Below, piece by piece: positions 7,812-14,254 of a DNA stretch of 20,498 nucleotides (position 1 is the stretch's first letter; every line of letters begins with the position of its first letter). Both the position numbers and the translations under genes were made by a program. The DNA is from Acetobacteraceae bacterium (GTDB lineage Bacteria; Pseudomonadota; Alphaproteobacteria; Acetobacterales; Acetobacteraceae). The stretch is taken from contig DAHUXX010000112.1 of NCBI GenBank assembly GCA_027306955.1, positions 1 through 20,498 of the forward strand. The letters run 5' to 3'. The notes beneath the pieces were generated by a model. That model saw only the letters and a list, made by a program, of their open reading frames with translations, was not told where the DNA came from and did no database searches.

Positions 7812-9224
7812 TCACGGCTCTCGCATCCCGTTCGACACCGCCGGGATAACGCGCGCCAGCATGAATTCCAGCGCCGTACGCTTGCCGATCTTGATGTCGG
7901 CGGTGACCGGCATGCCGGGGGCGAGGTGGAAGCCCGCCGGCAGGTTGCGCATGTGCATCTGATCGATGGCGATGCGCACCCGGTAATAGACCTCGCCGAA
8001 TTGCTGGGTGCTGTGCGGCCGCGTCGTCGTGGTGGCGAAGGCGTTCGGTGCATGGAAGCTGTCGGGCGAGATCACGCGCACCGTGCCGTAGGCGGTGCCG
8101 TAGGTATAGTACGGAAACGAATCGAACTTGATGCGTACCGGCTGGCCGACATGGACGAAGCCGGCATCCATGCCGGAGAGCACTGCCCTGATCTCGAGCT
8201 TGGCGTCGGCGGGGACCAGGGTGATGAACTGGTCGCCCGATTGCAGCACCGAGCCGACGCTGACCGGGGCGATGGAGAGCACCAGCGCGTTGCGGTCTGC
8301 GCGCAGTTGGACGAGCTGGCGGCGCAGCGTCGCCTTGGTGAGGTCCGCGCGCGCCAGCGCCAGCTTGCGGGTCTGGGTCTGCAGCTGCGAGGAGATATCC
8401 GCCTTGTATTGCTGGATGTAGGCGTCGCGCTCGGCGCGCAGGGCCGCCAGGTCGCGCATGGCCCCCGAGGCCTGCGCCTCGGAATCGGCGAGCGAGCGTT
8501 GCATCTCCACACGGGTGTCCTGGGCGGCAAGCGTGCTGAGCTGGCTGCCCACCTGCATCTTCTCCAGCTCCATGCGCTTCTTCTCGATGGCGCGTGCCAC
8601 CGCGAGGCGCTCCGTGTAGGAACGGATGTCGGCGGCCGCCTGCGCCACCTTGGCCTTGGTGCTGTCGATGCGCTGGTTGTAGGTTTGCACCTTGAACGTG
8701 TACTCGGCGTGCCGCTGGGCGAAGATCTCGGCTTCCAGGTTGCTCGCCGGCGTGCCGTCCGAGAGGTAGGTCTTGCCCGCCGCCTCCGCCGTGAGGCGCG
8801 CCACCTCGGCGCCGAGGCTCGCGACCTGCTGCGCGAGGCTCGTCTGGTCCGCCTGCACGAAGGTGGGGTCGAGCTGGGCGAGGAGCTGGCCCTTCTTCAC
8901 GAACTCGCCCTCGCGCACGCCGATCGAGCGGATGATCGAGGTCTGGAGCGGCTGCACGACGATGTTGTGCGCGCGGGGCACGATGCGCCCGTGCGTGGTT
9001 ACCACGCGGTCGATCGGAACCGTGCCGGCGATCACCAGCATGATCACCATCACGAGGGCGAGCGACCAGACCGTGTAGCGGATGCCGACCCGGATCGGGC
9101 GGGCGATCAGCGAGACTGTCGGGCTCTCGAATTCGAGCAGCGCGCGGCTGGCGGGGTCGTTGGCGGTCGCGATCGCGGCCAGCGCGCGCGACGTGGATTG
9201 CGGCAGCGGCGTCGCCTCGGACAT
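7812..9224 (-). CDS. HlyD-family type I secretion membrane-fusion (adaptor) protein
   Basis: A protein of 470 residues, close to the usual HlyD size. A short cytoplasmic N-terminus precedes one transmembrane helix at about 48-68. Then come the first half of the lipoyl/barrel-sandwich domain (GRIVPRAHNIVVQPLQTSII..IGVREGEFVKKGQLLAQLDPT), a long alpha-helical coiled-coil hairpin (about 125-300), the second half of the lipoyl domain (LSIAPVSVGSVLQSGDQFITLVP) and a beta-barrel region ending near AGFHLAPGMPVTADIKIGKRT, the classic HlyD C-terminal signature. It bridges the inner-membrane ABC transporter and a TolC-type outer-membrane channel. The ATG is preceded by GAGGG, 7 nt away, lying inside the last codons of the ABC gene 3 nt upstream, so the two are coupled. 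No TolC gene is present in the window. Confidence 0.97.
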   Translation of the reverse strand: MSEATPLPQSTSRALAAIATANDPASRALLEFESPTVSLIARPIRVGIRYTVWSLALVMVIMLVIAGTVPIDRVVTTHGRIVPRAHNIVVQPLQTSIIRSIGVREGEFVKKGQLLAQLDPTFVQADQTSLAQQVASLGAEVARLTAEAAGKTYLSDGTPASNLEAEIFAQRHAEYTFKVQTYNQRIDSTKAKVAQAAADIRSYTERLAVARAIEKKRMELEKMQVGSQLSTLAAQDTRVEMQRSLADSEAQASGAMRDLAALRAERDAYIQQYKADISSQLQTQTRKLALARADLTKATLRRQLVQLRADRNALVLSIAPVSVGSVLQSGDQFITLVPADAKLEIRAVLSGMDAGFVHVGQPVRIKFDSFPYYTYGTAYGTVRVISPDSFHAPNAFATTTTRPHSTQQFGEVYYRVRIAIDQMHMRNLPAGFHLAPGMPVTADIKIGKRTALEFMLARVIPAVSNGMREP

Positions 9225-9227
9225 CGC

Positions 9228-11462
9228 CTAGCCCTCGTTACGCGCGACGATCGCCGCCGGTTGCGGGCCGCGGCCCTGGTCCATCATGTGCCGGTTCTGC
9301 TGCAGCCAGAGCTGGCGGTAGACCGGGCAGCGCTCGACCAGCACGCTGTGCGGGGCGATATCCATGACCTTGCCCTGGTCGAGCACCAGGATCTGGTCGC
9401 ATTCGACCAGCGAGGAGAGCCGGTGCGAGACGATGATCATCGTCCGCCCATGGGCGATGCGGCGGATATTGGCGTTGACCAGCGCCTCGCTCTCGGGGTC
9501 GAGCGCGCTGGTCGCCTCGTCGAGGATGAGGATGCGCGGATCGTGGATCAGCGCGCGGGCGATGGCGAGGCGCTGGCGCTGGCCGCCCGAGAGGTTGGGC
9601 GAGCCTTCCTCGATCCAGGTCTCGTAGCCGAGCGGCATGCGCTCGATGAACTCCTCGGCACCCGCGAGGCGGGCGGCGCGGATGGCGTCGTTGAGCGTGA
9701 GGCCGGGGCGGCCGGCGATGATGTTCTCGCGGATGGTGCCCCGGAACAGGAAATTCTCCTGCAGCACGACGCCGAAGCTGCGCCGCAGATAGGCGAGGTT
9801 GATCTCACGCAGGTCGGTGCCGTCGAGCTTGATCTGCCCCTCGTACTCGCGGTTGATCCCCTGCAGCAGGCGCGTGATCGTGGATTTGCCGGAGCCCGAG
9901 CGCCCGACCAGGCCCAGCGTGGTGCCGGCCGGGATCTCGAACGAGACCTCCTCCAGCGCCTTGGTGCGCGAGCCCGGGTAGGCGAAGTCGACGTCCTGGA
10001 AACGCACCGCGCCCTCGAGGCGCGGGCGCACGCCGGCGCCGGGGTTCACCGTCTCCGGCCGGTTGTTCAGCACCTGCGCGACGATGCCCACCGCGGCGCG
10101 TGCGTACTCGTATTCCTCGGTGAGCCGCGCGAGGCCGACCAGCGGCGCGGCGACGCGGCCGGACAGCATCATGAAGGCGACCAGCGAACCCAGCGTCGCG
10201 GCGTTGCCGTGCAGCGCGAAATAGGCGCCGACGAGCAGCACGCCGCGGTTCATGAAGTTGTCGAACGGCGTCACCAGCGTCGCCGGCACGTTGCTCGCCC
10301 GACCCAGCTCCTGCTGCCACAGGGAGGCCTTCGCCAGACGCTGGTCCCACAACTCGCGCTGCTGCGGCTCGAGCGCCAGCGATTTCACCGTGCGGATGCC
10401 GGCGACGCTCTCCACCATCACGTTGCTCTTCTCGACCTCCGCCTTCATCCATTCGCCGAAGGTCCGCCGGACCCGCGGCAGGCAGGCGACGATGATGAGG
10501 GCGATCATCACCCCAGCCGCGATGGTGAGCCAGGTGAGCGGCGCGTTGAGCCAGAACAGGAACGGGATCAGGACGGCGAGCGTCACCAGGTCGAGAATGG
10601 TGGCGAGCATCTTGCCGGTGAGGAATTCGCGGATCTTGGCAAACTGGCCGAGCTTGTAGAGGATCGCGCCGGTCTGGTTCTTCTCGAAGTAGTCGATCGA
10701 GAGGCCGAGCAGGCGGCGGAAGATGTGCAGGCCGATGCGCGCGTCCATCCGGGTGGCGACCACCAGGATCAGCTCCCGCCGCGCGAAGCCCAGATACGTC
10801 TCGTAGATCGCCGCCACGATGAGGATCAGGGTGAGCATCAGCAGCGTCGAGCTGGACTGGTAGGTGACGACCTTGTCCACCACCACCATCACCAGGAGCG
10901 GCGGCAGGATCGCCAGCACCGACAGCACGACCGAGCCGATGCAAATGTCGCGCAGCGTCTTTTTCTCGCGCCAGACGATGCGCGCCACCCAGGCCAGGGT
11001 GAAGGGCGCGTTGTCCTCATTCGCCCCGCGCTCCGGCCGCAGCAGGATGACCTCACCCTTCCACAACTGGGCGAGGCGCAGCTCGTCCACCGGCACGCCG
11101 CCGTCGTCGAAGGCGGAGGCCGGGTTCTTCAGCCAGACGATGTTGCGCGGGGCATCGGCGCGGACCATCAGCGCCGCCGAACCGTCCTCGAGCAGCAGCA
11201 CGATGGGCCCCGAGGTCTGGCTGGCGACCAGGTGCTTCCAGGAGAACCGGGCCGCGCGCGCCCACAGTCCGGAGCTGCGCACCCAGTCCACCAGCAACGC
11301 CGGCGCCACGGTGCCGCCCGAAGGCAGACGCAGGTCGTCGCGGTCGAGGTCCACGCCGTGCCAGCGCGCCGCCTCGATCAGCGCCAGCAGCCGCACCTCC
11401 AGCTTCTCCCGCGGATCCGGGGAGGCTTCGCTCTGGCCGGCCACAGGCGGTATTGAATCCAA
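9228..11462 (-). CDS. Type I secretion ABC transporter with C39-like domain (HlyB class)
   Basis: A protein of 744 residues from TTG 11462, chosen because TCCTC at 11471-11475 (GAGGA on the coding strand) lies 8 nt upstream and the length matches HlyB-type exporters. A GTG at 11489 is the alternative; the longer open frame to 11945 is low-complexity and crosses the divergent promoter region. The N-terminal about 130 residues match a C39 peptidase-like fold (ARWHGVDLDRDDLRL) but no Cys is seen where the catalytic residue of C39 proteases sits. It should therefore bind substrate without cleaving it. A six-helix membrane domain follows (about 160-440). The ATPase has Walker A GRSGSGKST (520-528), LSGGQ (624-628), Walker B ILILDE (Asp648, Glu649) and H-loop His680. 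First gene of the cluster. Confidence 0.96.
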   Translation of the reverse strand: MDSIPPVAGQSEASPDPREKLEVRLLALIEAARWHGVDLDRDDLRLPSGGTVAPALLVDWVRSSGLWARAARFSWKHLVASQTSGPIVLLLEDGSAALMVRADAPRNIVWLKNPASAFDDGGVPVDELRLAQLWKGEVILLRPERGANEDNAPFTLAWVARIVWREKKTLRDICIGSVVLSVLAILPPLLVMVVVDKVVTYQSSSTLLMLTLILIVAAIYETYLGFARRELILVVATRMDARIGLHIFRRLLGLSIDYFEKNQTGAILYKLGQFAKIREFLTGKMLATILDLVTLAVLIPFLFWLNAPLTWLTIAAGVMIALIIVACLPRVRRTFGEWMKAEVEKSNVMVESVAGIRTVKSLALEPQQRELWDQRLAKASLWQQELGRASNVPATLVTPFDNFMNRGVLLVGAYFALHGNAATLGSLVAFMMLSGRVAAPLVGLARLTEEYEYARAAVGIVAQVLNNRPETVNPGAGVRPRLEGAVRFQDVDFAYPGSRTKALEEVSFEIPAGTTLGLVGRSGSGKSTITRLLQGINREYEGQIKLDGTDLREINLAYLRRSFGVVLQENFLFRGTIRENIIAGRPGLTLNDAIRAARLAGAEEFIERMPLGYETWIEEGSPNLSGGQRQRLAIARALIHDPRILILDEATSALDPESEALVNANIRRIAHGRTMIIVSHRLSSLVECDQILVLDQGKVMDIAPHSVLVERCPVYRQLWLQQNRHMMDQGRGPQPAAIVARNEG

Positions 11463-11470
11463 GAGCTTGA

Positions 11471-11475
11471 TCCTC
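11471..11475 (-). promoter_or_regulatory. Ribosome binding site deciding the TTG start of the ABC transporter
   Basis: On the minus strand this reads GAGGA, 8 nt before TTG 11462. No comparable site precedes the in-frame GTG at 11489, so the TTG is preferred. Confidence 0.6.
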
Positions 11476-11525
11476 GGAACGTGAGACACCGTCGCGGAAA
11501 CCGGGCGCGCCGGCCACTTGCTGTT

Positions 11526-11556
11526 TTTATAGCACGGTTCATGGCCGGAACACGAA
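11526..11556 (-). promoter_or_regulatory. Candidate extended -10 promoter for the secretion/glycosylation cluster
   Basis: On the minus strand TGC-TATAAA (TG at 11534-11533, hexamer 11531-11526) forms an extended -10 element. A weak -35-like TTCGTG lies at 11556-11551 with a long 19-nt spacer; extended -10 promoters tolerate poor -35 boxes. It stands in a small AT-rich island in very GC-rich DNA. A transcript starting near 11519 would have a leader of about 55 nt before the TTG start. Seen by eye, not tested. Confidence 0.4.
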
Positions 11557-11595
11557 GAACTTGCGGCCCAAGCCCGGCGCGGACCCGGCCGCGCG

Positions 11596-11615
11596 CGATC
11601 ACATCCGCGTGATCG
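11596..11615. promoter_or_regulatory. Dyad, 7-6-7, possible operator
   Basis: CGATCAC and GTGATCG form perfect 7-bp arms separated by six bases. It lies about 65 nt upstream of the -10 candidate of the secretion cluster and about 170 nt before the amidase start. Candidate regulator site only; GC-rich DNA yields such dyads by chance. Confidence 0.3.
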
Positions 11616-11722
11616 GCCGCCCTTGGCGCTCGTTTGTTGCCCCGACGTTCCCCCGATACATCCTCGCGACCTTGCTCGCCCGTCATCTTGTCCGCCGGCG
11701 ATCTTGACGGAATCCCTTGCCC

Positions 11723-11736
11723 CGCGAAGCTTCGCG
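11723..11736. promoter_or_regulatory. Perfect 14-bp palindrome upstream of the amidase
   Basis: CGCGAAGCTTCGCG is a perfect palindrome without spacer, about 50 nt before the amidase ATG and 13 nt after the TTGACG hexamer at 11704-11709. It could be an operator over the amidase promoter or a small stem in its leader. Confidence 0.3.
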
Positions 11737-11787
11737 CGAGGTGGCTCGGACCGCGTCGGGCCGGGACCGTGGCGGCGGGAGCAGGTG

Positions 11788-12990
11788 ATGTTCAGGGACG
11801 ATGACCGTGCGCGTGAGGAACCGGGGGCGGATACCGGCGCCTTCGTCCCCGGCCCGCGCGCCGCGATGGCCCCCACGGATAGCGGCTCGCTCGATGGATT
11901 ATCTTTTGCAATCAAAGATCTGTTCGATGTTGCTGGATTTGTCACCAGCTACGGCCACCCGGAATGGGCGCGCACCCATCCACCCGCGGAAGCCACCGCC
12001 CCGGTGGTCGCGGACCTTCTCGCGGCCGGGGCCCGGCTGGTGGGCAAGACCAAGACGGTGGAATTCGCCTTCGGCCTGACCGGCGAGAATCTCTGGCACG
12101 GCACGCCGCGCAACCCGGCCGCGCCGTTGCGCTTTCCGGGGGGATCGAGCAGCGGCTCGGCCGCCGCGGTCGCCGCCGGGGAGGTGGATTTCGCGCTCGG
12201 CTCCGACACCGGCGGCTCGGTGCGCATTCCGGCAAGCTATTGCGGCCTCTACGGCATCCGCCCGACCCATGGCGCGGTTTCGCTGGCCGGCGCGCGCGGG
12301 CTCGCGCCGAGCCTCGATACGTGCGGTTGGTTCACGCGTTCCGCCGACCTGCTGGAGCTGGTGGGCGAGGCGCTGCTGCCGCAGCCCGGCGGTGCTCTTT
12401 CCGGGCCGTTCCTGCGCGTCGAGGAAGCGTGGGTGAACGCCGACCCCGCCGTCGCCTCCGCTCTCTCGCCGGCGGCGGCGGCGCTGCGGCCGGTTTCGGT
12501 CTCGCTGGTGCCGGAGGGGCTGTCGGCGCTGTACGGGCATTTCCGTGCCGTACAGGCCGCGGAGGTGTGGGCGACGCTGGGCGACTGGGTGGTCTCGATC
12601 AACCCGCGCTTCGGACCTGGCGTGGGCGAGCGGATCGAGACGGCGCGCACCATGAGCCCGGCGCTGGCCGCGGCCGGGCGCGCCTTCCGGCGCCGCTTCG
12701 TCGCCCGCCTGGCGCCGCTGCTTGGCGGGGGCGCCGTGCTGGTCGTCCCCACCGCGCCAAGCCCCGCGCCGCTGCTGACCGTGAGTGCCGCGCACGAGCA
12801 GGCGGTGCGCGAGGCAACGCTCGGGGTCACGGCGATCGCCAGCTTCGCCGGGCTGCCGGAGGTGACCATCCCCGTCAGCACCGTGGACGGCGCGCCGGTC
12901 GGGCTTTCGCTGGTCGCCGCGGCCGGGCGCGACGCGGCGCTGCTGGCGCTCGCCAACGAGGTCGCGGGCGTGCTTGGCTTGCCGGCATGA
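11788..12990 (+). CDS. Amidase-signature hydrolase, AMI1-like (Ser-cisSer-Lys triad)
   Basis: A protein of 400 residues from ATG 11788, with GGGAG at 11777-11781 as ribosome site; the frame is open upstream to 11623 but that part is low-complexity. The amidase signature is complete: Lys43 in FAIKDLFD, cis-Ser120 in PGGSSSGS and nucleophile Ser144 in DTGGSVRIP. Stretches such as YGHPEWARTH, GENLWHGTPRNP and RIPASYCGLYGIRPTHGAVS recall plant AMI1-type amidases (indole-3-acetamide hydrolase), from memory. It is shorter than the common 450-500 residue amidases because the middle and C-terminal parts are compact. It hydrolyses a carboxylic amide to acid and ammonia; substrate unknown. Its TGA overlaps the ATG of the J-protein gene (ATGA), so the genes are coupled. 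Confidence 0.94.
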   Translation: MFRDDDRAREEPGADTGAFVPGPRAAMAPTDSGSLDGLSFAIKDLFDVAGFVTSYGHPEWARTHPPAEATAPVVADLLAAGARLVGKTKTVEFAFGLTGENLWHGTPRNPAAPLRFPGGSSSGSAAAVAAGEVDFALGSDTGGSVRIPASYCGLYGIRPTHGAVSLAGARGLAPSLDTCGWFTRSADLLELVGEALLPQPGGALSGPFLRVEEAWVNADPAVASALSPAAAALRPVSVSLVPEGLSALYGHFRAVQAAEVWATLGDWVVSINPRFGPGVGERIETARTMSPALAAAGRAFRRRFVARLAPLLGGGAVLVVPTAPSPAPLLTVSAAHEQAVREATLGVTAIASFAGLPEVTIPVSTVDGAPVGLSLVAAAGRDAALLALANEVAGVLGLPA

Positions 12991-13907
12991 AGGACCCCTA
13001 TGAGACACTTGGGGTCGCGCGCACCGCGACCGAGGAGGAGATCGGCGCCGCCTTCAAGAAACTCGCGCGGCGCTACCATCCCGACCTGCACCCGGGCGAC
13101 AAGGAGGCGGAGGCCAGGTTCAAGGAGGTTTCCGCCGCCGCCGACCTGCTGCGCGACAAGGAAAAACGCCGGCGCTTCGACGCCGGTGAGATCGACGCGG
13201 CAGGCGCCGAACGACCGCAGCATTTCTACCGCGAGACCGCGGACGGGCCGCACGCGACGCAGGACGGGTTCGCCAGCAACGAGGAACTCGCGGAGTTTCT
13301 TGCCCGCGCCTTCGGTGGCGGCCGTGGCGACGGCCGTGCCGGCGGCTTTGGCGGCGGCGAGTTCCGGGCGCGGGGACAGGACGTGACCTACGAGCTGCGC
13401 CTGCCGTTTCTCGATGCCGCGCGCGGGGGCGTGCGCACGCTCAACCTGCCCGAGGGCAAGACGCTGCAGGTGACCATCCCCGCGGGATCGGCGGACGGGC
13501 AGATGCTGCGCCTGCGCGGCCAGGGCATGGCAGGCTATGGCGGTGGGCCGGCGGGCGACGCCTATGTCGAGTTGCACGTCGAGCCTCACGCGTTTTTCAG
13601 ACGCAAAGACAACGACATACACGTCGAAGTTCCGGTGACGCTGAAGGAGGCGGCGCTGGGTGCGCGAATCGAGGTGCCGACCATCGACGGGCCGGTGTCG
13701 GTGACGGTGCCGAAGGGCTCGAACGCCGGCACCACGCTGCGGCTTCGCGAGCGCGGCGCGCTGGACCGCAAGAGCGGGCAACGCGGGCACCAGTTCGTAA
13801 CGCTGCGGATCGTGCTGCCGAAGGGCGGGGACAAGGCGCTCGCCGCGTTCCTGGAAACCTGGCAGCCGGAAAAACCGGAGAACCCGCGCGAGGAGATGCT
13901 GCGATGA
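12987..13907 (+). CDS. cbpA: CbpA-like DnaJ co-chaperone (J domain, no zinc finger)
   Basis: A protein of 306 residues. The J domain occupies about 1-70 with HPD at 31-33 in RRYHPDLHPGD, the motif that stimulates the DnaK ATPase. A Gly/Phe-rich linker (AFGGGRGDGRAGGFGGGEF) follows, then two DnaJ C-terminal substrate-binding beta domains (from about RGQDVTYELRLPFLDAARGG and KDNDIHVEVPVTLKEAALGARIEVPT). No CxxCxGxG zinc-finger repeats are present, which makes it a class II (CbpA/DjlA-like) J protein. The ATG overlaps the amidase stop by 4 nt and its own stop overlaps the next ATG by 4 nt. The pairing with a CbpM-like gene downstream supports the cbpA call. Confidence 0.93.
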   Translation: MKDPYETLGVARTATEEEIGAAFKKLARRYHPDLHPGDKEAEARFKEVSAAADLLRDKEKRRRFDAGEIDAAGAERPQHFYRETADGPHATQDGFASNEELAEFLARAFGGGRGDGRAGGFGGGEFRARGQDVTYELRLPFLDAARGGVRTLNLPEGKTLQVTIPAGSADGQMLRLRGQGMAGYGGGPAGDAYVELHVEPHAFFRRKDNDIHVEVPVTLKEAALGARIEVPTIDGPVSVTVPKGSNAGTTLRLRERGALDRKSGQRGHQFVTLRIVLPKGGDKALAAFLETWQPEKPENPREEMLR

Positions 13908-14254
13908 CCGGCGGCACCGGGAAGGCGGGCATCGAGGACCTGCTCGCCAGCACCGCGCCGTTGCGGCGCGAGGACCTCATCGCCTGGATCGAGGAGGAAC
14001 TGGTGGTGCCGGAGGGCCCGGCGGAGACGCCGAGCTTCTCCGAGGAAGCGCGCGTGCGGGTGCGGCTGCTGTGCACGCTGCGCTACGATCTCGACATCGA
14101 TGCCGAGGCGCTGCCGGTGGTGGTGTCGCTGCTCGACCAGTTGCACGATGTGCAGCGCCGGCTGCGGGCGCTCGCCGGCGCCGTGGCAGCGCAGGATCAG
14201 GCGGTGCGGGAGGCGATCATCGCGGTGCTGCGCGGGCCGGCCAGCGCCGGCTGA
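13904..14254 (+). CDS. cbpM: CbpM-like modulator of CbpA
   Basis: A protein of 116 residues. The first 25 or so match the start of CbpM/MerR-HTH-like modulators, with an acidic stretch (LIAWIEEELVVPEG), then FSEEARVRVRLLCTLRYDLDIDAEALPVVVSLLDQLHDVQRRLRAL, the helix and coiled-coil pattern typical of the family. CbpM binds the J domain of CbpA and inhibits its co-chaperone and DNA-binding activity. Start is fixed by the ATGA overlap with cbpA, with an AGGAG ahead of it inside cbpA. The final 58 nt overlap the end of the convergent Hint pseudogene. Confidence 0.85.
   Translation: MTGGTGKAGIEDLLASTAPLRREDLIAWIEEELVVPEGPAETPSFSEEARVRVRLLCTLRYDLDIDAEALPVVVSLLDQLHDVQRRLRALAGAVAAQDQAVREAIIAVLRGPASAG

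Larger units (their letters stand above)
11463..11787. other. Divergent intergenic control region
   Basis: This 325-nt stretch separates the minus-strand cluster from the plus-strand amidase operon. Open frames cross it on both strands only as low-complexity extensions of the flanking genes. It holds the extended -10 candidate, two dyads listed separately, and a TTGACG -35-like hexamer at 11704-11709 facing the amidase without a convincing -10. I see no RNA gene or rho-independent terminator. Confidence 0.6.

Noticed and set aside
6636..11456. Open frame of 1606 codons on the plus strand
   Set aside because: It is antisense to the Sel1, hlyD and ABC transporter genes, which have clear families. 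Its product is low-complexity Arg/His/Asp/Gly-rich, as expected from the complement of GC-rich codons.
11463..11945. N-terminal extension of the ABC transporter up to 11945
   Set aside because: The extra 161 residues are low-complexity, overlap the amidase coding start and the control region, and exceed the family length.
12249..13790. Open frame of 513 codons on the minus strand
   Set aside because: Antisense to the amidase and cbpA genes, with compositionally biased sequence and no domain.
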